Shown: one piece after another, positions 1 through 6,982 of the stretch
Layout: every line of letters starts with the position of its first letter
Numbering within the stretch: the first letter of the stretch is position 1
Assembly: GCF_964022235.1 (NCBI RefSeq)
Contig: NZ_CAXHZL010000016.1
Span: 1-64,000, forward strand
Direction: 5' to 3'
Source: Limimaricola sp964022235
Lineage (GTDB): Bacteria; Pseudomonadota; Alphaproteobacteria; Rhodobacterales; Rhodobacteraceae
Length of the DNA: 64,000 bases
The notes under the pieces: generated by a model
The model's input: the letters and a program-made list of their open reading frames with translations, nothing else
Databases searched by the model: none
What the model was told of the DNA's origin: nothing
Program-made: the position numbers and the translations under genes

Positions 1-50
1 CGACCTTGGCACATTGCGATGCCGTCGGGGGAGGGCGGCAACCATCCCAT
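1..50 (-). CDS. Possible start of a third island gene, cut by the window edge
   Basis: Downstream of the gene ending at 80, the minus strand has an ATG at 50-48 that stays open to the window edge (about 16 codons, beginning MGWLPPSPDG). A second ATG at 45-43 is open in another frame. The Shine-Dalgarno match is weak (TAGGTAG directly before the ATG). If real, it would be the third gene of the unit that starts at 1500. The fragment is too short to recognise. Confidence 0.2.
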   Translation of the reverse strand, partial: MGWLPPSPDGIAMCQG

Positions 51-79
51 CTACCTAGTCAATATATCCGAGGAGTTCC

Positions 80-739
80 TCAGACATAGGCGGCTAGTGT
101 GGTAGCAACCATGTTCTTGGCCTGCTCGACGAAGGGTCGTGGGTCGTCACTTCCCATGAACTCGGTAAGCGGCCACTCGATGTAGGCGCAGCTCATCTCA
201 TCGTACTCCTTCACCTGCGATGCTACTTCTTCGTCCTTAAGGGCGTCGCCGATCTCGATTTTGAACCATGCCTGCTTCCACGTTTCCTTTAGAGGCTTGC
301 TACCCTGATAGGTCCAGAAGATCATCTGGATCCCGGCCGTAGCCTCTTCGAGGGCATCCCATTTCATGGGGTTCGGCTCGATCTTGTTGCGCCCCTCATA
401 CTCCGGGCCCTCGAACTCGCTATCGATGCTTACGTTGATCTCGACCATGGTCTCGCCGGGCTGAATACTCGTCGCGTCAGTGCGTTCAGGTACGAGCAGG
501 ATGGAGAAGTCGCACAATGGGATATAGTCCCAGGCCCAGTATCCTGGGGAGATGATGTCTTTGTCGCCCCTCGGAACTGGATGCGTATGCGCGGCCTTCC
601 AGTAGGCGAATTGATGCTTGTCGAACGCATCGGAGGTCAGACGCAGGAGGTCAAGGATCCTACGCTGGTAAAGCGCCACCAGCCTGTAGGCGCCGCGCAC
701 ATCGCGGATCGCCTCATCCCAATCTCGCTCCGTCTTCAT
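80..739 (-). CDS. Uncharacterised protein coupled to the nuclease-like gene
   Basis: A 219-residue soluble protein of unknown family. The first 45 residues should be helical; the middle is rich in aromatic and acidic residues (YWAWDYIPLCDF near residues 68-79). No signal peptide, membrane segment or known catalytic motif was seen. The start is the ATG at 739, which shares four bases (ATGA) with the stop of the upstream gene, so the two are translationally coupled and probably act together. A longer open frame reaches 934, but that part lies inside the upstream gene and reads like low-quality shadow sequence. Base composition is visibly less GC-rich than the chromosome right of 1820, which fits acquisition by transfer. 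I infer a partner or accessory subunit of the nuclease-like protein. I cannot name a family. Confidence 0.75.
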   Translation of the reverse strand: MKTERDWDEAIRDVRGAYRLVALYQRRILDLLRLTSDAFDKHQFAYWKAAHTHPVPRGDKDIISPGYWAWDYIPLCDFSILLVPERTDATSIQPGETMVEINVSIDSEFEGPEYEGRNKIEPNPMKWDALEEATAGIQMIFWTYQGSKPLKETWKQAWFKIEIGDALKDEEVASQVKEYDEMSCAYIEWPLTEFMGSDDPRPFVEQAKNMVATTLAAYV

Positions 740-1500
740 GACGTTTTGCTCCATCCCAAGGTGTCCATGCTGCTCTGCCAGTCTTCGAAAGGGCCAGCGT
801 GCAGTAGCCCATCCGATAGTGTGAGGTGTCGATAACCGAAGATTGCGAGAGCCTCGATCATGTCGGAGATGAGGCGAGCTTCGTGCTCGGCGTGGGGTTC
901 GACTTCTGCCAAAGCCTGAGCCATGTCGCTCCAATCGGCTGCCACGGTCAGGATTTCTACTGCCGCTCCGCCCCTGCGCTGCCTCTCATCGCTCACCTGT
1001 TGCCCGATCATGCGAGCGGCGGCGGCACCCGTGCTGCCCCGCAGTCCGCCCAGCGCCATGAAGACGATCCTGTCAGGTAGTGTTTCGTCTTCCTCATCCG
1101 GCCTGGCCAGGTAGGCATCCTGTTCGAGGCGCCACTGCTTAGCATACTGCTCTGCGCGGTGTTTCGCTTCGAAGATCACATGCCAGCGCTGGGCAGGATC
1201 TCCGAGTGTCAGCTGGAAGAAAGCGTCTGGTTCGACATGGCTCCGATCATCCACGCTGTAGTCCCACCGGGGCCAGAACTCGATGCTGTCGAAGCTAGCC
1301 ATCCGGAAGGCCGGCAACTGCCCCTCATAGGTCTTGGCCAGGATGGTCCAGGCGATTGCCCCAGGCAGATAGGACAGTCTCTCTATGAGCGTGGCGGTTA
1401 CGAGGTCTTCGTTCTCCCGCATCAAGTGGCGCCATGACGGCGCTTGGTCGCGCGACAGCTCAGCGCGGGGGGCCTTTCCACCCAAGATCGCATTTAGCAC
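736..1500 (-). CDS. PD-(D/E)XK nuclease-like protein, candidate defence gene
   Basis: A 254-residue protein that fits the PD-(D/E)XK nuclease fold. The N-terminal helix carries an acidic pair (RENEDLVTATLIERL, residues 28-42), followed by E90-P91-D92, then E111-A112-K113 on a hydrophobic strand (WHVIFEAKH), then a helix with Q127 and Y130. This order (acidic helix, PD, ExK, Q-helix) is how restriction-like and phage-exclusion nucleases usually read. The start is a GTG at 1500 with an AGGAGAG ribosome-binding site four to five bases upstream; no ATG is available in frame nearby. It is the first gene of a unit that continues with the ATGA-coupled gene at 80-739. Its place at the end of a tRNA-integrated island fits an antiviral role, but that is inference. 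The family was not identified. Confidence 0.75.
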   Translation of the reverse strand: MLNAILGGKAPRAELSRDQAPSWRHLMRENEDLVTATLIERLSYLPGAIAWTILAKTYEGQLPAFRMASFDSIEFWPRWDYSVDDRSHVEPDAFFQLTLGDPAQRWHVIFEAKHRAEQYAKQWRLEQDAYLARPDEEDETLPDRIVFMALGGLRGSTGAAAARMIGQQVSDERQRRGGAAVEILTVAADWSDMAQALAEVEPHAEHEARLISDMIEALAIFGYRHLTLSDGLLHAGPFEDWQSSMDTLGWSKTS

Positions 1501-1522
1501 ATGTCTCTCCTAGATGCGCCCG

Positions 1523-1561
1523 ACCAGAGTACAGTTAGTACACGCTAAACGAGAAAAGCAA
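1523..1561 (-). promoter_or_regulatory. Possible promoter and operator of the island gene pair
   Basis: Reading the minus strand towards 1500, TTGCTT (1561-1556) is followed after 17 bases by CTAACT, a plausible weak -35/-10 pair. A GTAC-N5-GTAC symmetric element overlaps the -10. Paired half-sites over a promoter often bind a small repressor, but no repressor gene is visible in the window. Confidence 0.3.
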
Positions 1562-1771
1562 CCGCATTCCTCTCGATGTCTGGACACTCCTCAACTGACT
1601 AGTTGCCGTATACTCGGACATGACAGTTCGGCAGCTACAGTTGTTTCCCTCGCTTGCAAGTGCTTGCAGCCTTGCTATTGTGTCGTCATACCGATGCCGC
1701 TAGCTCCGGTATTTCTGATTTAAATCAATGTGTTGGAAAGTTTAAATTGCGACACGAACTGTTTCGGCCGA

Positions 1772-1820
1772 CTGATTTGTAATCAGGGGGTCGGGGGTTC
1801 GAGTCCCTCAGCCGGCACCA
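1772..1820 (+). other. 3' half of tRNA-Thr(UGU): island attachment site
   Basis: These 49 bases match the 3' part of an alphaproteobacterial tRNA-Thr: the anticodon arm with loop TTTGTAA (anticodon TGT), a variable region, a T arm with GGTTCGAGTCC, the acceptor strand GCCGGC and an encoded CCA. The sequence just upstream (1741-1771) has no D arm and no acceptor 5' strand, so the gene is not complete here. Such a half tRNA is what remains when an integrative element recombines within a tRNA gene and rebuilds the intact copy at its other end. The island should lie to the left, with the intact tRNA-Thr beyond position 1. Left of this point the sequence is more AT-rich; right of it ordinary chromosomal genes begin. 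Confidence 0.8.
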
Positions 1821-1834
1821 TCATCTCCCGACAC

Positions 1835-3490
1835 TCAGCGGTTGGCGCGCGCCAGAAAGCCGACCGCGATCAGGCCGACGGCGGTGATCATCAGCGCCGC
1901 CGGTGCGGCCTCGGCGATGTTCTCGAGGCTGGCCTTGGCATGAACCCGCGTCGCAAGCGTGTCATAGCCGAAGGGCCGCAGGAGCAGCGTCGCGGGCAGC
2001 TCCTTCATGCAATCCACGAAGACCAGCAGCAATGCCGAGCCGACGCTGGCGCGGATCAGCGGCACGTGTACCCGGCGCAGCGTGCCGCCCGCCGTCTGCC
2101 CGAGCGAGCGCGCCGCCATCGGCAGGCTCGGCGAAACCCGGCCCAGCGCCGCATCGGCTGTGCCCTGCGCGATGGCGAAGAATCGCACGCAATAAGCCAG
2201 CACCAGCGCCGCCGCCGTCCCGGTCAAGATTAGCCCCGGATCCCGCCCGGTAAGGGCGAGGATCGCATCCGCCAGCGCATTATCGAAGAAGGCCAGTGGG
2301 ATCAGGATGCCGATGCCCAGGACCGCGCCGGGGGCGGCATAGCCGATCGCCGTGACAGGCAGCAAAAGCACCGGCAGGCGGTGCCCCGAGAGGCGCGTGC
2401 CATAGACCATGAACAGCCCCGCCAGCACCGTGATGAAAGCCGCCACGCCACCGGTGGTCAGCGTGTGATACAGCGCCTTCACCAGCCCCGGCGCCGCCCA
2501 TTCACGCGCGTCGAGCGCGTGGCTCGTCAGCACCGCGACCGGCAGCACGAAACCCGCGAGGAACGGTAGCAGGCAGGCCAGCGCGGCCAGAACCCCGTGA
2601 CGGCCCGACAGGCGCATCGGCGTCACGGGGCGCGGCTGCCGGGCCGAGCCGAAAAATCGCGAGCGGCGACGGCTCAGCTTTTCGAGCGTCACCAGAAACA
2701 CGATCATCGCCAGCACCAGCGTCGCGATCTGCGCTGCACCGCCCAGGTTGCCCGCCTGCAGCCAGACGGTGAAGATGCCGGTGGTCAGCGTCTGCACCGC
2801 GAAATAATCGACGACACCGAAATCGTTGACCGTCTCCATCATCACCACCGCGACGCCCGCCGCGATCGCGGGCCGGATCAGCGGCAAGCCGACGCGGAAA
2901 AAACGGCCCCAGGGGCCGACACCCAAGGCCCGCGCCACCTCGAACCCCGCGCCGGATTGTTCGCGCAGCGCCGCGCGGGCCAGCAGGTAGACATATGGAT
3001 AAAGCGCCGCCGAGAGCACGAGGATCGCCGCCCCGCGCGACCGGATCTGCGGGAAGGCATAGTCGCGCGCGTCCTGCCAACCCATGATCCCGCGCAGCAT
3101 GGTTTGGACCGGTCCTGCGTATTCGAGGAAATCGACCAGCGCATAAGCCCCCACATAGGCAGGCACCGCGAGCGGCAGCAACAGCGCCCATTGCAGCCAG
3201 CGGTGGCCCGGAAAGCGGTACATCACCACCAGCCAGGCCGCCCCTGCCCCCACCGCGGCGGTGATCGCGCCGACCGAGACCATCAGCAGCACCGTATTGC
3301 CGAGATAGCGCGGCAGCGTCGTCGACAGAAGATGCGGCCAGATATTGTCGTCGGGGTTGAGCGCGAACCAGACCACCGACAACACCGGTAGCAACACCAG
3401 CGCCGCGATTGCCACGGCGCCGGCGGACCACGGGTCGAGACGAGGCTTCAAGCTCTTCGCCATGCTTGTCTGACTGGTTTGCTCGGACAT
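1835..3490 (-). CDS. fbpB: FbpB/SfuB-type iron(III) ABC transporter permease
   Basis: A 551-residue inner-membrane protein with about twelve membrane segments in two homologous halves, as in the duplicated permeases of periplasmic ferric-iron importers. Each half has a permease-type EAA-like loop: GAGFEVARALGVGPWGRFF near residues 180-195 and MAARSLGQTAGGTLRRV near 456-472. The length is normal for the family. It would pass iron delivered by a periplasmic FbpA and be driven by an FbpC ATPase, but neither is encoded in this window, so the gene is an orphan here. The start is ATG 3490. The stop lies 15 bases from the tRNA-Thr remnant, so this gene borders the island junction. Related permeases can move thiamine or other small solutes; iron is the best guess by sequence type. 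Confidence 0.82.
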   Translation of the reverse strand: MSEQTSQTSMAKSLKPRLDPWSAGAVAIAALVLLPVLSVVWFALNPDDNIWPHLLSTTLPRYLGNTVLLMVSVGAITAAVGAGAAWLVVMYRFPGHRWLQWALLLPLAVPAYVGAYALVDFLEYAGPVQTMLRGIMGWQDARDYAFPQIRSRGAAILVLSAALYPYVYLLARAALREQSGAGFEVARALGVGPWGRFFRVGLPLIRPAIAAGVAVVMMETVNDFGVVDYFAVQTLTTGIFTVWLQAGNLGGAAQIATLVLAMIVFLVTLEKLSRRRSRFFGSARQPRPVTPMRLSGRHGVLAALACLLPFLAGFVLPVAVLTSHALDAREWAAPGLVKALYHTLTTGGVAAFITVLAGLFMVYGTRLSGHRLPVLLLPVTAIGYAAPGAVLGIGILIPLAFFDNALADAILALTGRDPGLILTGTAAALVLAYCVRFFAIAQGTADAALGRVSPSLPMAARSLGQTAGGTLRRVHVPLIRASVGSALLLVFVDCMKELPATLLLRPFGYDTLATRVHAKASLENIAEAAPAALMITAVGLIAVGFLARANR

Positions 3491-3525
3491 GGGACCGGCG
3501 GTAGCTCAAAGCGGTTTCGCTGTCC

Positions 3526-3541
3526 ATATAACTCATTATAT
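3526..3541 (-). promoter_or_regulatory. -10 box and inverted repeat before the iron permease
   Basis: The minus strand has a perfect TATAAT (3540-3535) about 45 bases before the permease start. It is overlapped by the inverted repeat ATATAA-CTCA-TTATAT (3526-3541). An operator over a -10 box fits repression, for instance by an iron regulator, but it does not clearly match a known Irr or Fur box. The plus strand also offers TATAAC (3527-3532) towards the gene at 3615. Confidence 0.4.
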
Positions 3542-3614
3542 TAGGGCCGATACGGTCGGGATGGCAGCATCGAACCTAAGGCCGCCGCCGAACCGGAACA
3601 GGGACCGAAGCCGC

Positions 3615-4493
3615 ATGGACATCGCCTTTCACATCGGGGCGAACTGCACCGATGACGACCGTTTGCTGAAATCGGTCTCGAAGAACCTGCCGCTCCTGGC
3701 CGGGCAAGGCACCCGTGTGCCCAACCCTGCGCGCTATCGCCGCCTGCTGCGCGAAACGATCCAGCACCTGCAAGGCGAGACACCCGAACCCGGCACCCGC
3801 GACGTGCTGATCGATGCGATCCTCGATCATGGCGAGACCACCGAGCGGCTGATCATGGGCAACCCGGCCTTCATCTGCACACCGGCGCGAATCTGCGAAG
3901 CCGGGTGCTTTCACGAGATGGCGACCTTCAAGGCGCGCTCGCTGCAGGCGCTGTTTCCCGAAGATCAGATCGAGATTTTCCTGAGCATCCGCAACCCGGC
4001 GAGCTTCGTGCCCGCCTGCTGGGAGCAGACCCGTGGCCGCGGCTTTGATGAATTCATGGCGGGTCTGGATCCGCGCTCGATCCTGTGGTCGGACGTGGTG
4101 GCGCGGCTGCGACAGGCAGCCCCGCAGGCAGGGCTGACGGTTTGGTGCGACGAGGATTCGGTGCTTTTGTGGCCTGAGCTGGTGCGGGCGCTGGCTGCAC
4201 TTGGCCCCGACGCGCCGATCGAGGGGGCGCATGACCTCATCGACGAGATCATGCACCCCGAAGGCGCGGCGCGGCTGCGCAGCTACCTCGAGACACACCC
4301 CCCCGCCTCGCCCGAACAGACCCGGCGCGTGGTCTCGGCATTTCTCGACAAATACGCCCGCGCGGATGCGGTCGAAACCGAGGTTGACCTGCCGGGGTGG
4401 GACGCGGCGTTGATGGCCGATCTGACCGCGATCTACGAAGCCGATCTGGATCGGATCGCGCAGATGGAAGGCGTGCGTTTCCTCGCCGCCTGA
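3615..4493 (+). CDS. Conserved hypothetical protein, possibly sulfotransferase-like
   Basis: A 292-residue cytoplasmic protein without signal peptide or membrane helices. The N-terminus (MDIAFHIGANCTDDDRLLK) and the segment EIFLSIRNPASFVPACWEQ near residues 120-140 resemble proteins that Rhodobacterales genomes list as hypothetical or sulfotransferase-like; the beta strand followed by SIRNP recalls the PAPS-binding region of sulfotransferases (RDP). A classical P-loop is not visible, so the assignment is weak. The frame is open back to 3489, but the first part reads through the divergent promoter region and is unlikely to be coding. ATG 3615 gives a clean start. It is divergent from the iron permease and is not in an evident operon. 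Confidence 0.7.
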   Translation: MDIAFHIGANCTDDDRLLKSVSKNLPLLAGQGTRVPNPARYRRLLRETIQHLQGETPEPGTRDVLIDAILDHGETTERLIMGNPAFICTPARICEAGCFHEMATFKARSLQALFPEDQIEIFLSIRNPASFVPACWEQTRGRGFDEFMAGLDPRSILWSDVVARLRQAAPQAGLTVWCDEDSVLLWPELVRALAALGPDAPIEGAHDLIDEIMHPEGAARLRSYLETHPPASPEQTRRVVSAFLDKYARADAVETEVDLPGWDAALMADLTAIYEADLDRIAQMEGVRFLAA

Positions 4494-4509
4494 GCGGCGA
4501 GGCGCGGGG

Positions 4510-4773
4510 TCAGCTCATCCCAAGAGCGGCCTTGTACATGTCGAGCACCGCTTCTTCCTCGGCGATGTCATCGGCGTCGCGCTTGCGCAGCGCGATCACC
4601 TTGCGCAGGATCTTGGTGTCGTAGCCACGACCCTTGGCCTCGGCCATCACTTCCTTGATGCCTTCGGCGATGTCCTTCTTCTCGGCTTCGAGATGCTCGA
4701 CGCGCTCGATGAACTGGCGCAGCTCCTCGCCCGCCGCGTTGCTTTGCACGTCGATGACGGATGACTCGCTCAT
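4510..4773 (-). CDS. gapR: GapR family DNA-binding protein (DUF2312)
   Basis: An 87-residue, highly charged alpha-helical protein matching DUF2312/GapR. Caulobacter GapR is a nucleoid-associated protein that clamps overtwisted DNA ahead of replication and transcription and helps topoisomerases. The body is a long amphipathic coiled coil (EELRQFIERVEHLEAEKKDI, residues 17-36), followed by the conserved basic segment GYDTKILRKVIALRKRD and a short C-terminal helix. The length agrees with the family (about 85-90). The start is ATG 4773 with AGGAG seven bases upstream. An upstream in-frame ATG at 4806 lacks such a site. The gene is convergent with the gene ending at 4493 and monocistronic. Confidence 0.9.
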   Translation of the reverse strand: MSESSVIDVQSNAAGEELRQFIERVEHLEAEKKDIAEGIKEVMAEAKGRGYDTKILRKVIALRKRDADDIAEEEAVLDMYKAALGMS

Positions 4774-4929
4774 GGGCTTCTCCTGATGGGCCGATAACGG
4801 ACCCATTCCCTAGCGCTCGGCCGAGCGGGCTTCAAGCACCGGTGCGGATCGAGCCCGGCATGAGGCGGGCTTGTGCCGCCGGGGCACCGGCTTTAGTGCA
4901 AAAGCGACAGCAAAGGCGGGAGTGCGGGC

Positions 4930-5145
4930 ATGGATATCATCATCTGGATTGGCGCGGCGATCACGCTGGCGGGCTTTGTCGCCATCGTCTGGAGTCTCGT
5001 CACGGTGATGCGGCTGCGGCGGCTCGGTCTGGACGATACGCAGATGCGCGAGCGGCTTGCGCGGGTCGTGCCGCTCAACATCGGCGCGCTGATGCTGTCG
5101 ATGCTGGGGCTGATGATGGTGGTGGTGGGTCTTATCCTGTCCTGA
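4930..5145 (+). CDS. Small two-helix membrane protein
   Basis: A 71-residue protein with membrane segments at about residues 3-27 and 47-70 around a charged cytoplasmic-type loop (MRLRRLGLDDTQMRERLARV). It has the character of an inner-membrane hairpin with no enzymatic motif. ATG 4930 is preceded by a GGCGGGAG-like stretch. Its 3' end overlaps the 3' end of the convergent crotonase gene by 14 bases. The function is unknown. Confidence 0.65.
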   Translation: MDIIIWIGAAITLAGFVAIVWSLVTVMRLRRLGLDDTQMRERLARVVPLNIGALMLSMLGLMMVVVGLILS

Positions 5146-6394
5146 CCGCTTCGGCGCGGCCCCGCCGAAGCGCGGCGTCGATGTCGTCATCCGTCTCGGT
5201 CGCGGCCCGTAGCAAGGGCGGCACGTCGAAGACGGGATCTTCCTTGGCCCAGAACTGCATCCGCTCGATGAGCGGGCCGAGCCCTTCCTGACGGGCCTCG
5301 TAGAACGGCCCGCCCGTCAGGCGCGACCAGCCCAGACCATGCACCGCCAGCGCGTCGATGTCGGCGCTGCGGGTCACCCGGCCCGCCGCGAGAAGCCGCG
5401 CACCCTGCGCCACCATCGCGGCCAGCCTGCGGACGCCGCTCAGCGTCTCGTTGCCGCGCGTCAGCGCCGCCAGAAGGCCCCTCCCGAGCGCGGTCGGCTC
5501 GGTCCCACTTTGCCCGCGTTCGAGCAGCGTCCCGGAGATCCGCCGTTCCGCGAAATAGATGTGTCGCAGCGCCATGAACTGCGGATCGGCAATCGCATCG
5601 GCATGCGCGGTGCGCTCGAACCGAAGCGCTGCCCCGGCAGGCAGCAGCAAAGCCGCCTCTATGCTGTCGATGATCCGCGCGGCGCTGCGCAGCGGGGCCT
5701 GCGCAACCGACGTTCGCCGTTGTCGCACCTTGGCAAGCCAGTCGGCTCCATCCTCCATCCGCTCGCGCCGTCCCGCCACCGGGCGGGGTCGGATCCCTGC
5801 CGCCGCGAGCTGGGCCGCCAGCGCATGGGCCGAGCCGAGCAGATCGGACTCCACGATCCCATCGAGAAGACCCACCTCACGCGCCACCTGCGCCGTGACG
5901 GGACGCCCGCGCAGCAACAGATCGAGCGCGGCATCGGCGCCGCACAAGGCCGCGAGGCGTTGCCCACCCCCCGCCCCCGGCGGCAGCCCAAGCACGATAT
6001 CCGGCAGGCCGAAGCGCGCCTCTCCCACGGCCAGGCGGTAATGCGCTGCAAGTGCGAGTTCCGCGCCCCCGCCGATCGCGCTTCCGGGCAAGGCCGCCAC
6101 CACCGGGATCGGCAATCGCTCCAACCGGCGGCAGAGCGCGCCGAGGTCCGCGCCGGCGGGGTCGCCCGCGAGGTCCAGTTCGCGCAAATCGAGCCCGACG
6201 GAGAACACCGCGTTCGCCCCGGTGAGCACCACGCCGCGCGGCGCGTCGTCGCCTTGAAGATTGGCCTCAAGCTCGGTCAGCGCCGTGTCGAGTGCGCGGC
6301 GCGTGGCGGCGTCGAGCGCGTTGCCCGGGCGCGATTCGAGCGTGATCCGCGCGATGCCGTCGATCATTCGCGTCGTGACCGTCCCCCCCTGCAT
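5132..6394 (-). CDS. Crotonase-family protein with leftover FadJ-like linker and C-terminal helices
   Basis: A 420-residue protein. Residues 1-190 form a crotonase domain: the oxyanion segments are VFSVGLDL (63-70) and AIGGGAELAL (106-115) with E112 at the first catalytic Glu position. The second position is Asp (D132 in FGLPDIVLG) instead of the usual Glu. Residues 225-287 resemble the linker of bacterial/peroxisomal multifunctional beta-oxidation enzymes (ALRHIYFAERR). Residues 335-385 (DIDALAVHGLGWSRLTGGPFYEA) resemble the C-terminal half of 3-hydroxyacyl-CoA dehydrogenase. The NAD-binding Rossmann domain between them is absent, with no GxGxxG. The product may be a hydratase or isomerase only, or may have another role. 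ATG 6394 has GGGGAGG six bases upstream. The frame is open to 6745, but that part is not coding-like. Confidence 0.78.
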   Translation of the reverse strand: MQGGTVTTRMIDGIARITLESRPGNALDAATRRALDTALTELEANLQGDDAPRGVVLTGANAVFSVGLDLRELDLAGDPAGADLGALCRRLERLPIPVVAALPGSAIGGGAELALAAHYRLAVGEARFGLPDIVLGLPPGAGGGQRLAALCGADAALDLLLRGRPVTAQVAREVGLLDGIVESDLLGSAHALAAQLAAAGIRPRPVAGRRERMEDGADWLAKVRQRRTSVAQAPLRSAARIIDSIEAALLLPAGAALRFERTAHADAIADPQFMALRHIYFAERRISGTLLERGQSGTEPTALGRGLLAALTRGNETLSGVRRLAAMVAQGARLLAAGRVTRSADIDALAVHGLGWSRLTGGPFYEARQEGLGPLIERMQFWAKEDPVFDVPPLLRAATETDDDIDAALRRGRAEAVRTG

Positions 6395-6541
6395 CGCCGT
6401 CCTCCCCGAATGTTGCCTAGCTTTCGCCATGATCGGCGGCGCGCCGCTCATGTGCAAGGCCCGGCGCAACCATGGGTCGCCGCGATGGCACCCGCGCAAC
6501 GCGTCTGGACGTGCCACGAGCAAGGCGGTAATCATGGCCGC

Positions 6542-6982
6542 ATGGACATTCGCCGCATCAGCCCCGACTACGCCGTCAGCCCGCAGATCGAGCCGGAGGA
6601 CATTCCCGCCATCGCCGAGGCCGGCTTTACCACGGTCTTGTGCAACCGCCCCGACGAGGAAGTCCCCGTCGAATTGCAGGCCGAAACGCTGCGCATCGCC
6701 GCCGAAGCGGCGGGGCTGCGCTTTGCGGTCAATTCGGTCACGCATCAGGGGTTGAACCGCGAGATCGTCGATCGCCAGATGCAGGTGCTCGACGGCTCCG
6801 ACGGGCCGGTGCTGGCCTATTGTGCGTCCGGCACGCGCTCGTCGATCGTCTGGTCGCTGGGTCAGGTGGGGCGGATGGAGACCGATGCGATCATCGCCGC
6901 CACCGCCAAGCAGGGCTACGATCTCGAACGTCTGCGCCCGCAGCTCGAGGCGCTGCGCGAGGACGACGCGCCCGAAGACTAG
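6542..6982 (+). CDS. TIGR01244/DUF442 family phosphatase or sulfur transferase
   Basis: A 146-residue cytoplasmic protein of the family annotated as beta-lactamase-hydrolase-like phosphatase or TIGR01244 sulfur transferase. It has a dual-specificity-phosphatase-like fold with a Cys-x5-Arg loop, CASGTRS, with the nucleophile at C94 and R99. The N-terminus (SPDYAVSPQIEPEDIPAIAEAGFTTVLCNRPDEE) is the typical beginning of this family. Relatives include domains fused to persulfide dioxygenase-like hydrolases and tied to sulfide detoxification, but nothing nearby shows such a role here. ATG 6542 is the first in-frame Met that fits the family. The stop overlaps the stop of the convergent gene by four bases. 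Confidence 0.85.
   Translation: MDIRRISPDYAVSPQIEPEDIPAIAEAGFTTVLCNRPDEEVPVELQAETLRIAAEAAGLRFAVNSVTHQGLNREIVDRQMQVLDGSDGPVLAYCASGTRSSIVWSLGQVGRMETDAIIAATAKQGYDLERLRPQLEALREDDAPED

Noticed and set aside
1741..1820. A complete tRNA-Thr gene
   Set aside because: The 3' half is perfect in character, but no D arm or matching 5' acceptor strand precedes it; only a remnant is supported.
4814..4827. Perfect 14-base palindrome CGCTCGGCCGAGCG as a terminator or operator
   Set aside because: It has no loop, so it cannot be a terminator, and self-complementary GC runs of this size are expected by chance here; its position before gapR alone is not enough.
5339..6541. Long N-terminal extension of the DUF442 protein
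   Set aside because: It runs antisense through the crotonase gene and its sequence is Arg/Pro/Ala-rich shadow; the family begins at 6542.
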